A stretch of 64,000 nt of DNA from Bradyrhizobium australiense (GTDB taxonomy: Bacteria; Pseudomonadota; Alphaproteobacteria; Rhizobiales; Xanthobacteraceae), in assembly GCF_013114825.1 (NCBI RefSeq), contig NZ_JAAVLX010000004.1:1-64000 (forward strand), given 5' to 3'. The notes under the pieces are model-generated. The model had not been told where the DNA came from. It did not search any database and saw only the letters and a program-made list of their open reading frames with translations. Shown piece after piece: positions 30,430 through 37,116 of this stretch. The stretch's first letter is position 1. Each line of letters begins with the position of its first letter. The translations under genes were made by a program, and so were the position numbers.

Positions 30430-30447
30430 TCCAGCCCGGGGAGCCAA
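30430..30447 (+). repeat. attR core, 18-bp direct repeat
   Basis: TCCAGCCCGGGGAGCCAA, identical to the 3' end of tRNA-Asn at 10848-10865, marks the right end of the island. Between 30168 and 30429 no gene is seen other than the arm sites. Confidence 0.92.
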
Positions 30448-30540
30448 ACCAAATCAACGACTTAGCAGAAAATTCGAGCAGCCAAATCGGCGGCGATTTT
30501 GGTGCCTGCACACTTCCTGCACACTTTAGCGGGGCGTGTC

Positions 30541-30654
30541 ATGGACACCGACGCAATCGGCCTTATCGTTCTGGTCATCGCGGTGGGCGCTCTCGTCGTC
30601 GCCAAGCTGTCGCGGTGCAGGAAGAACCCGCCAGGGCAAACAAGACGGCCCTAA
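30541..30654 (+). CDS. possible 37-residue membrane peptide
   Basis: ATG at 30541 opens a frame MDTDAIGLIVLVIAVGALVV followed by a Lys/Arg-rich tail and a stop at 30652. It would be a single-span protein with positive residues inside. GGGGCG lies upstream. It is just outside attR. Length makes chance occurrence possible. Confidence 0.4.
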   Translation: MDTDAIGLIVLVIAVGALVVAKLSRCRKNPPGQTRRP

Positions 30655-30790
30655 CGAGGCGTCAGAGCCGTCCACTTCCGGCGGGAGCCTGTTCGGGCGA
30701 CGCAAACCGGAAGCCACCGCATCGAACGCTTACAAGCCAACATCGTTCCTAATAGCGGCCCGACGCGCAACGATTCCGGCGCTAACCGAC

Positions 30791-30829
30791 GCCGTAGGGT
30801 TTGTTGAGGAAGTAATCGCGATTGCCTAA
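30791..30829. repeat. 39-bp imperfect direct repeat, remnant of a paralogous gene end
   Basis: This stretch matches 31274-31312 at 36 of 39 positions. Read on the minus strand it encodes LGNRDYFLNKPYGVG followed by a stop, the same ending as the gene at 31265-31471. It is therefore the surviving C terminus of a second copy, and the two copies flank the Gly-rich secreted protein gene. Confidence 0.7.
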
Positions 30830-30870
30830 AGACATTTTGCGCTTGTTCGGAACGTTCGAATAAACGCGTT

Positions 30871-30899
30871 GGTTGTCCTACTACTATGGAAGGACAACC
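30871..30899 (+). promoter_or_regulatory. hairpin over the ribosome binding site of the Gly-rich protein
   Basis: A perfect 9-bp inverted repeat (GGTTGTCCT at 30871-30879, AGGACAACC at 30891-30899) ends one base before the ATG at 30901 and includes the Shine-Dalgarno AAGGA in its 3' arm and loop edge. In mRNA it would hide the ribosome binding site, suggesting translational control. Confidence 0.5.
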
Positions 30900-30900
30900 C

Positions 30901-31212
30901 ATGAGGCTCACGACAATCGCTTTGGCGTCAATCCTGACGCTCGGCTCCACACTCGCATGTGCACAAGGTGGTAGTTCTGACGCCGCTGCTGCCGGCGGCG
31001 CGACGGGCGGACCGGCCGGGGCTGGTTCCTCCAGCGCAGTCAAGGGAGACGCGACGGGCCCCCGGGATAGCGCGCAAGGCTCCGGTTCGGGCGACGCCTC
31101 GGCCGCTGCCGCCGGTGGTGCGACTGGTGGGCCAGCCGGGGCTGGTTCCTCCGGTGCTGTTAAGAGCGACACTAACACCACAGGCTCTTCAAAAGAGCCC
31201 GTGCGACGCTAA
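30901..31212 (+). CDS. secreted Gly/Ala/Ser-rich small protein with internal duplication
   Basis: A 103-residue protein with a signal peptide (MRLTTIALASILTLGSTLACAQ). The mature part is low-complexity and contains two copies of AAGGATGGPAGAGSSxAVKxD separated by about 45 residues, so it arose by internal duplication. No aromatic residues remain in the mature chain, so it is likely disordered. The ATG follows AAGGA; a frame start five codons upstream is ignored for that reason. Similar signal-peptide-plus-Gly-rich proteins are frequent in Bradyrhizobium; the role is unknown. Confidence 0.7.
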   Translation: MRLTTIALASILTLGSTLACAQGGSSDAAAAGGATGGPAGAGSSSAVKGDATGPRDSAQGSGSGDASAAAAGGATGGPAGAGSSGAVKSDTNTTGSSKEPVRR

Positions 31213-31264
31213 TTCTGCGTCGACCGGCGCGTCATGCGTCTTCAGTGTCGTCGTCCTTTGCGGC

Positions 31265-31471
31265 TCAGCCTACGCTGTAGGGCTTGTTGAGAAAGTAATC
31301 GCGATTGCCTAACACCTTCTCGGCGTATTGATCTATCGCGACTGTGATGGCCTGGACGTGCTGATAACAGTAGCCCTCGCGCGCGGCTCGCTGACGCACT
31401 TCAGCCAGCGCCCTAAGCCATGGCGAATTGTCGGCCGCCTTCTCGTCGTACCACTGCAGCGGCTCCGGCAT
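31265..31471 (-). CDS. small hypothetical protein, 68 aa
   Basis: A 68-residue protein starting MPEPLQWYDEKAADNSPWLR and ending LGNRDYFLNKPYSVG. I recognise the ending from short Bradyrhizobium proteins that occur in many copies. GGAG precedes the ATG, and the start overlaps the stop of the upstream gene (TAATG), so the two are coupled. Function unknown; the centre (VQAITVAIDQYAE) is helical. A second, eroded copy of its end is at 30791-30829. Confidence 0.7.
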   Translation of the reverse strand: MPEPLQWYDEKAADNSPWLRALAEVRQRAAREGYCYQHVQAITVAIDQYAEKVLGNRDYFLNKPYSVG

Positions 31472-31665
31472 TACCAACTCCGGCCGCCGAGCACGCGTCC
31501 TTTCGTCGGGCCGCCCTGCACTTTCCTGAGCCGGTCCCGCTCGGCGCACAGCCCCTCGATCTTCGCGAGCATCCGCGTTAGCAGCAGCTCGGCCGATGCA
31601 GTCGAGATGCTGGCGCGGTGAAGCTGTAGGATCTCCCTACGCTGTCTTCCGACCTGGACGCTCAT
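31471..31665 (-). CDS. small helical hypothetical protein, 64 aa
   Basis: A 64-residue basic protein (MSVQVGRQRREILQLHRASISTASAELLLTRM pattern, with AKIEGLCAERDRLRK). It is predicted to be mostly helix with a coiled-coil central part. It is translationally coupled to the 68-residue gene downstream. The same pair occurs widely in Bradyrhizobium by my recollection; no function is known. Confidence 0.65.
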   Translation of the reverse strand: MSVQVGRQRREILQLHRASISTASAELLLTRMLAKIEGLCAERDRLRKVQGGPTKGRVLGGRSW

Positions 31666-31896
31666 GTGCTCGATTTCGGAACGAACGTGATCTTAGGCCC
31701 ATAGCGCTCCTTCAATTCTCTCTGGATCGTTCGGCAAAGACCTTCAGCCCGGCGCCCGAGCTGGTCGTACAGGCGGAGGCGTCTGAAAAGGATCTCGATT
31801 TCACGGTCATTTTTCACGATGCGAGAGGTGGTTCGAGGAAAACGACCCGGGAGGCGTTGCCTTATTGGATCGAAGAGGCCGCCAACTGAGGCGCCC

Positions 31897-32142
31897 TTAC
31901 TTATTTAATGGCTTCGGCAGCACGGTTTCGAACAGCAGGGTGGCGATCTCTCGGCCTTGCTCATCGGCGATCACGAATGCGTCCGGAACCGTGTCCTTGC
32001 CCGTCTTAATCGCGTCAGCGAGAAGATCGCGGGCACCTCGTTGAGCTTCGCGAAGGGCTGCTGACTGGTCCGGTAATTCGACACCCTCGTCATCGGTTAC
32101 TAGTTGGTCCATCTCACGAAGATGAAAATAAAAGCGAGCCAT
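31897..32142 (-). CDS. DUF6894-type small protein
   Basis: An 81-residue protein beginning MARFYFHLREMDQLVTDDEGVEL and ending with hydrophobic strands (DAFVIADEQGREIATLLFETV). This opening and the 'D-x-x-G-x-E-L' box are typical of the DUF6894 family of Rhizobiales; function is unknown. GGAGA lies about 9 bases upstream of the ATG, so the longer frame to 32292 is rejected. Confidence 0.78.
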   Translation of the reverse strand: MARFYFHLREMDQLVTDDEGVELPDQSAALREAQRGARDLLADAIKTGKDTVPDAFVIADEQGREIATLLFETVLPKPLNK

Positions 32143-32302
32143 CGTTGGCATCTCCATTGATGCCCGTCGTACAAATTGGACCGGCGTGTGATCGTTCCAA
32201 GATCTTGCGGGATCGTTCCTAACTTCGACGGCAGTCTGTCCGGCTCCCGACACAAAGACGAACAGGCCCGCCAGCGTGAACCGGCGGGCCATGTAATCAA
32301 CA

Positions 32303-32545
32303 TCAGAGGCCGGCGACTTGCTTGTCCTTAGTCGGCACCAACCCCGGCAGGATCTCCACGAGATTGGCGATCAGGAAGTGCTGCCATGACCGCGTGCCTT
32401 CCGGGCTTGCCTTCTGCCGGCGCAGGCAGGCGATAACCGCACGCGCGTTCGGGATCTCGCCGGCACAGAGCCGGTAAACGTCGGGCGTGCAGGCCCTGCG
32501 CTGTTCGGGCGTGCCTTGCGAACCAATTTCTGCAAAATGTGATTT
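32303..32545 (-). pseudogene. N-terminally truncated small Cys-rich protein remnant
   Basis: A minus-strand frame reads GTPEQRRACTPDVYRLCAGEIPN, then AVIACLRRQKASPEGTRS and on to a stop at 32303-32305. This pattern matches a periplasmic four-Cys Bradyrhizobium family that normally starts with a signal peptide. Here a TGA precedes the conserved part at once and no start codon is available, so the signal-peptide part is gone. Confidence 0.6.
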
Positions 32546-32712
32546 TTCTCACACGCGCCGCGCGTGCGCGGACCTAGCATTCGCACCGCGAACTCAACAC
32601 TTTAATAACCAGCTTTGCCGCGGCCGCCGAATCGATAAAATTCGAACGATCCGCTCAATCTGGAAACAAAATACGTTTGCGATCATTCGCCTCTGGAACC
32701 CCGGAGAGCGCG

Positions 32713-32892
32713 ATGAGCGAAGTCGAATACGATTTGCTGCTGGAAGCCGTGCAGACGGCCATTGCGCCAGCGCCGGAGGATAATTTCGTGGTCCAGATCC
32801 AGGGCTTTTATCCGTGGCCGCGTGCCGCCAACGACAACGGAGCCTCTTGGCCGCTGGTTCCGTTTCCGGAAGGCTGGTACGCCGCCTGCTGA
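32713..32892 (+). CDS. small hypothetical protein, 59 aa
   Basis: A 59-residue protein MSEVEYDLLLEAVQ..., with an aromatic Pro-rich centre (GFYPWPRAANDNGASWPLVPF). GGAG is 6 bases upstream of the ATG. No membrane segment or known domain. It lies next to tRNA-Cys. Confidence 0.6.
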   Translation: MSEVEYDLLLEAVQTAIAPAPEDNFVVQIQGFYPWPRAANDNGASWPLVPFPEGWYAAC

Positions 32893-32951
32893 CCACCGGC
32901 CGGCTTGCTGCGGCCTCTCATATGATCGGTCTAAGTCATTGATTATATGGA

Positions 32952-33025
32952 TGGAGGCCACGACCAGAATTGAACTGGTGTACACGGTTTTGCAGACCGT
33001 TGCGTAACCACTCCGCCACGTGGCC
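32952..33025 (-). tRNA. tRNA-Cys (anticodon GCA)
   Basis: On the minus strand GGCCACG pairs with CGTGGCC, the anticodon arm reads CGGTCTGCAAAACCG with anticodon GCA, the T arm contains GGTTCAATTC in shifted form (CAGTTCAATTCTG), and CCA is encoded. No att-like repeat of its end is seen in this window. Confidence 0.95.
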
Positions 33026-33215
33026 CCATCGGGCGCACTCATATACGGCCGGCCCCGGATAGGCAACCGAGCAGCGCAATTCCTGCCCGCGCTGGTTAGC
33101 GGACCGACACTGTTTGAATCGGTCCGGCCCGTCCCGGGCTTCATCGCGGCGAAATCCCTGCTGTTGCCGACCAACCGCTCGTCTCGTTGGCGCGCGTTAC
33201 CGCGCCCATGCCGCT

Positions 33216-33896
33216 TCAGTCGGCAGACGTATTGCCGAGGCGATTGTTTCGCAGACCCAGCTTGGCAGTCCTTGCGCGGATGCCCCCTACCGTGCGCTTC
33301 ATTTCGAGTGCGATGACTCTAGGAGGCTTGCCGCTGCCGATCAGAAAGCGCAGCAGCACATCGTCTTCCGCCGTCCATTCGGCGCCGCTCAGTTGAAAGC
33401 GGTCTTCGCGACCAGTTTCCCTGGTCGGCGCTGCAAACCGCGTCCAACCCAGGGTCTCATGGAAAATGACGACGAACGCGATCCAGAGAACGATGGCCCG
33501 CCGCTCGGACAGGGCGGCGGATTTGATATGTCCCGCGCTGAACGTCGCCGGCAACAAGGCGTTCATGGCGGGCCAGACGTCTGAAGCGATTGAATTGACG
33601 AAAAAGACGTACAGCGACACGAACGGGCCCGAGACGATGGCACCGATGGCCGCCACCAGCCAGAGCGGCAGTCTTCGCCCGGCTGCTTTGCTCACCAATT
33701 GGGTGGCGAGGCCGGTCAGGCACCAGGGCACAATGGCGAGCGAGAGAACATAAAGCGTCGCGCCGGCGCCTCCCATCATGGCCGCATAAGGTCCAAGAAT
33801 CACCGAAAGCATCGCCAGCACGATCGGAACGCCGCAGAAGAAGACGATATCGATCAAAGCCTGTTTGGACAGGCGCCAATGCGCAACCAATTCCAT
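33216..33896 (-). CDS. membrane protein with C-terminal HTH/SANT-like domain
   Basis: About 226 residues from the ATG at MELVAHWRL, which has GGGGGG 6 bases upstream; an ATG 11 codons earlier is possible. Four hydrophobic segments cover about residues 15-140. The last 50 residues read WTAEDDVLLRFLIGSGK..., then ALEMKRTVGGIRARTAKLGL, a Myb/SANT-like helical motif common at the C terminus of alphaproteobacterial proteins. A membrane-tethered DNA-binding protein is the simplest reading, but the domain could also bind protein. Function unknown. Confidence 0.68.
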   Translation of the reverse strand: MELVAHWRLSKQALIDIVFFCGVPIVLAMLSVILGPYAAMMGGAGATLYVLSLAIVPWCLTGLATQLVSKAAGRRLPLWLVAAIGAIVSGPFVSLYVFFVNSIASDVWPAMNALLPATFSAGHIKSAALSERRAIVLWIAFVVIFHETLGWTRFAAPTRETGREDRFQLSGAEWTAEDDVLLRFLIGSGKPPRVIALEMKRTVGGIRARTAKLGLRNNRLGNTSAD

Positions 33897-34009
33897 CCGC
33901 TGCCCCCCGTATCCGATGTAATCAGCCATAGTGCGCGCCGCAGAATGGAGCAACATCGTGTTATCCGGAAGTCTGGGGGGTCGCGCCCCCTGATAAGGCT
34001 GTGCCCCGC

Positions 34010-34870
34010 TCAGACCCGCTCCATTGCCTGGATCCGCGGACGTCCGCCGGCCTGGTCGAGCGAGCGCCGCAACCGCTCCTCCAGTTCGTCCAGCAGGAAG
34101 AAGCTGACATCGTCGACGGAGCCGCGCCCCTTGGCGAAGGGCTGTTCGAGGAGCCGGATCAGATACAGGACGTAGACGAACATGTAGGTGATGAATCCGA
34201 ACAACAGGGCCGCGGCCGGATCACCCTCCGTCTTCAGCAGGAGCAATAGGACGATGATCGAGAATACCAGCGTTTGCACGAGCACATGCACCGATGGGAC
34301 GAATTCGACGCGCTGGATGGTGTAGATCCGAAGCAGCGCCCTGCGGATCGCGTCCTGATTGGTGCGGAGGCGCACGACGAAATTCGCCGCCATACCCATG
34401 CCCTCCAATCGGCCGAGGATTGGCGTCAGCTTGCTGAGCTCGTCGAGCACGGGGGAAATGTTCTTGTGGTCGTAGGCACGATCCAGACCTTCGCGCAGCT
34501 TTGCGATGACCCCGATCAGGATCAGCCGTGCTTCCCTGAGATTGAAGCGCTCGTTGGTCCGCGCGAAGCACTCAAGATCCCCGTCGATTGCTTCGGTCGC
34601 GGTACGCAGTGCTGTCGGAATTTGCTCGGCTTCCTTGTAGTCCTTGAGAATGCTCGAGAGCAGAAAGCCGATAATGAATATGGAGCCACCAATGCCGCTT
34701 GTCACCAGCCCGTTGAGATCGAGGAACTCGAATCCGAAATAGTGAACGATTGCCTTGGCGCCGCCGAGTAACAGGACGATGATGCCGACCGTGAAGAACA
34801 GGCGGAATTTCTTCCGGAGGCTGAGCTCGGCGCCACCGAAAGGAAGATGCGAGGTGATCGAAGGCGGCAA
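34010..34870 (-). CDS. bestrophin-like (DUF4239-type) membrane protein
   Basis: A 286-residue integral membrane protein. Two membrane segments lie near the N terminus (FTVGIIVLLLGGAKAIVHYF; GIGGSIFIIGFLLSSIL), then a soluble helical region (DYKEAEQIPTALR to VRLRTNQDAIRRAL), then two more segments (VQTLVFSIIVLLLLL; AALLFGFITYMFVYVLYLIRLL). The shape resembles bestrophin-like proteins with a cytosolic helical part. Start is TTG, with AAAGGA some 11 bases upstream. Possible ion channel; inference only. Confidence 0.6.
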   Translation of the reverse strand: MPPSITSHLPFGGAELSLRKKFRLFFTVGIIVLLLGGAKAIVHYFGFEFLDLNGLVTSGIGGSIFIIGFLLSSILKDYKEAEQIPTALRTATEAIDGDLECFARTNERFNLREARLILIGVIAKLREGLDRAYDHKNISPVLDELSKLTPILGRLEGMGMAANFVVRLRTNQDAIRRALLRIYTIQRVEFVPSVHVLVQTLVFSIIVLLLLLKTEGDPAAALLFGFITYMFVYVLYLIRLLEQPFAKGRGSVDDVSFFLLDELEERLRRSLDQAGGRPRIQAMERV

Positions 34871-35381
34871 AGCGCGAATATCCTTTCCCTGGAGACAGGA
34901 GACAAGCTCCGTCCGTTCAATTGCAATATTTGCGTCCCGAACGCCGTAGACTTCGAGGGCGGTTATCCCACGATGCTTCGTTATCTCGAGCCTTGCACGT
35001 CCGTGATGAAGACGAGCCGCGCCCAGCGGCCCGACTTCAGATACGCTCGGCGCAGATAATCATTAAGCCTGCAAATGGCTCCCCGTTCCCGTGGCGGCGT
35101 TGGCGACATATCGCCACAATGGCATAGGGATTGGACCGCGGCCCCGAGCCTCAGGCTGCCGTGGGCGGCTTTTTTTGGCCGGCGGCCGCTATCCGGACCG
35201 CGGCCTATTTGCGGCCGGACTCACGCGCGTTTGAACATCGAAAGCGCTCACCCGCCAAGGACCTCACGTCGCCCACAGGTGAACTGCTTTGCGTGATGCC
35301 CGGTGCGGCGTTACAACATCATGCTGATGGCCGCGACGATGAACGGCACGGCCACCAGCAAGACGGGCCAAAGCCGGAACA
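34871..35381. other. intergenic with palindrome and terminator-like hairpin
   Basis: No gene is supported. TGGCGACATATCGCCA (35101-35116) is a palindrome with a 6-bp stem. GCTGCC-GTG-GGCGGC followed by seven T (35155-35176) looks like a small rightward terminator, though no rightward gene is visible before it; a small RNA between about 34950 and 35176 is possible. Confidence 0.4.
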
Positions 35382-35870
35382 TCAGGCCGCTAGGCTACTA
35401 CCTGCCGCAATTTTCTTCTTGAGAGCTTCACAGACGGTGCGGACTTCGGACGTCATCAAGGAACAGTCCTCGATCTGCAGGAAGTAGCGCTTGCCTTCCT
35501 CGCGATAATTTGCAGCCAATTCCTTGATCTCGCCCACCATGCTGTGAACGCCGGCCACCATGGCTTCGCACTTCTTGGCGGCATCAGCTAGTTCAACACC
35601 GAGCGCTTCAATCTCCTTCACCGCCGCATCATATTCGCGAACGACCGCTTCGGCTGAAAGCTTGCCAACCTGATTGACGCCTTGCCTATGCTCAACATAG
35701 TCGGGCATCGGGCCCTTTGGCAGTGGATGGTCGTTCAGCATGGCGCGGATCGTCGGGCTGCTCACGTTATCCATTGGCCGACGATTTTGGATGATGTTGC
35801 CGATCTCCCCTTCGATTTCATCGGCATCGAGCAATGGAGAGCGAGTGAGAATTTCGGCGGATACAGACAT
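35382..35870 (-). CDS. hypothetical helical protein
   Basis: A 162-residue soluble protein starting MSVSAEILTRSPLLDADEIEG. The middle and C-terminal parts are helical with repeated Glu/Ala/Lys (AVVREYDAAVKEIEALGVELADAAKKCEAM). GGAG precedes the ATG. I recall this as a family of Bradyrhizobium accessory proteins; no function is known. Confidence 0.68.
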   Translation of the reverse strand: MSVSAEILTRSPLLDADEIEGEIGNIIQNRRPMDNVSSPTIRAMLNDHPLPKGPMPDYVEHRQGVNQVGKLSAEAVVREYDAAVKEIEALGVELADAAKKCEAMVAGVHSMVGEIKELAANYREEGKRYFLQIEDCSLMTSEVRTVCEALKKKIAAGSSLAA

Positions 35871-36353
35871 GAAAATAATCTCCAAACTGTTACGCGGAAG
35901 CCACCAAATTTAACACCGTCAAGATAAATGTCATCATTATCAACAGGCGTTTCGGGTGATCATTTTTTGCGCTGCACCAGTTATTGTCATGAACCCGACA
36001 TTGGAACCGAACCGTGTCGGCGTCCCAACGAGCACGCGCATGGACGACTTTCGCGGATTAGTCGGATGTGTTTGCATTTGCCGCAATCCCAGGTCGCATT
36101 CTACCTTTTCGCGAAGTCACTCCGCCTCATTGCGGCGTCGCTCATCGCTGCGATACCCGATTCTTAGGGGAGTCATGGTAGGAATGTCCGACACAATCTG
36201 AGTCCGGCCATCGCGCAAAGGTTCGAAGGAGGTCCAAGGTTCTCCCTAAGGTAGTGCATTAAATGGCCGAAAATTGCAGCTTTTTCCCGTGGAGGGCGCG
36301 GCAAAAAAGCTCGGCTAGGGCTGAGGTGTCCCGAAGAGGTACCCAATAAAATC
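35871..36353. other. intergenic, no gene seen
   Basis: About 480 bases between the helical protein and the DTW gene. Only short chance frames are present, and no structure or repeat stands out. Confidence 0.45.
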
Positions 36354-37082
36354 TCATCCCCGCTTCCGCCGCCGATAATCCCGTTTTTTCGGCTTCGGCG
36401 CGAGATCCGGCATTTCCGCTTGCACTTCCCGATACCGTGCCAGCATGCGGTCAAAGCTCGCATAGAGCGTTTCGGCGATCTCGGGCCGCCTTTCGAGTCC
36501 GGCGAGCAGCAGGCCGGTGGCCTCGATGGTGGAGAGGCCGTCGCGGCGCGGCTCCTTGCGGAGCTTGCCGTAGCGCGATGGGCGTTTCGGCCCCAGAATC
36601 ACCCGCTGGCATTTCAGCATCCAGGCGTTGCGCCACCACAGCGCCTTGGCCTGGCTCCAGGTGCCGTCCAGCAGCACGACGCCTTCGATGTCGGCCAGGA
36701 TGGTCCGCTGGTGCGGCTCGACCTCGCCCTTGCGGTTGATCGCGACAATCTCGGCATCGGTATCGAGATCGCTGACCTTGGCGGAGCCGAGATAGAGCAC
36801 CGCCCAGCGCGAGGGATCGTCAACCTTCCGCCCCAGCGCCTTGGAGAGGCTTGGCCAGGACAGGCCGATTTTGACGACCGCATTCTTGAAATGCAGCGCG
36901 GTCAGCCGCGCGGTGCCGAGCATCCTGTCCTGCTCCTGCGGATGCTGCAGGATCAGGAGCGAGATCTTGCTTTCGATCGGCGTGACGCTGTCGCAGATGC
37001 AGAGCGGCAGCGGCTTGCCGCAATGCGGACAGTCCGCGACCGCTTCCACGGCGCCGGCTTGGGGATTGGATCGTTCTGACAT
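36354..37082 (-). CDS. DTW-domain protein, tRNA-uridine aminocarboxypropyltransferase (TapT-like)
   Basis: A 242-residue enzyme. The N terminus holds the Cys cluster CPHCGKPLPLCIC (zinc or structural), then LLILQHPQEQDRMLGTARL and VLLDGTWSQAKALWW carrying the D-x-T-W signature of the family, and a C-terminal basic GPKRPSRYGKLRKEP. E. coli YfiP/TapT makes acp3U47 in tRNA with SAM as donor. The tail PKPKKRDYRRRKRG is strongly basic and suits tRNA binding. It is 34 bases downstream of the second RND pump and may be read through from that operon. Confidence 0.85.
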   Translation of the reverse strand: MSERSNPQAGAVEAVADCPHCGKPLPLCICDSVTPIESKISLLILQHPQEQDRMLGTARLTALHFKNAVVKIGLSWPSLSKALGRKVDDPSRWAVLYLGSAKVSDLDTDAEIVAINRKGEVEPHQRTILADIEGVVLLDGTWSQAKALWWRNAWMLKCQRVILGPKRPSRYGKLRKEPRRDGLSTIEATGLLLAGLERRPEIAETLYASFDRMLARYREVQAEMPDLAPKPKKRDYRRRKRG

Positions 37083-37116
37083 CCGCCCGCTATACGCTTC
37101 GTGGCGAGTAATTCAA

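Larger units (their letters stand above)
10848..30447. mobile_element. genomic island integrated at tRNA-Asn
   Basis: A 19.6 kb element is bounded by an 18-bp perfect direct repeat, TCCAGCCCGGGGAGCCAA, at 10848-10865 (tRNA 3' end) and 30430-30447. A P4-type integrase lies just inside the left end, reading inward. Repeats of CCGGGGTATC lie inside both ends and may be integrase arm sites. Contents are an AlpA-like regulator, a VapE-like helicase, HTH proteins, an M41-like peptidase, a broken serine recombinase, a SIR2-STAND defence gene, decayed small genes and a membrane operon. No capsid, tail, relaxase or type IV secretion genes are seen, so it would need a helper to move between cells. The right half is visibly richer in A+T than the flanking core genes. 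Confidence 0.92.

Noticed and set aside
10848..30447. Whole-island interpretation as a complete prophage or ICE
   Set aside because: No capsid, tail, lysis, relaxase or type IV secretion genes are present.
31596..31889. Rightward frame ending DLDFTVIFHDARGGSRKTTREALPYW
   Set aside because: The last part looks protein-like, but the first part overlaps an opposing gene and no start is convincing; it may be a remnant, not enough to annotate.
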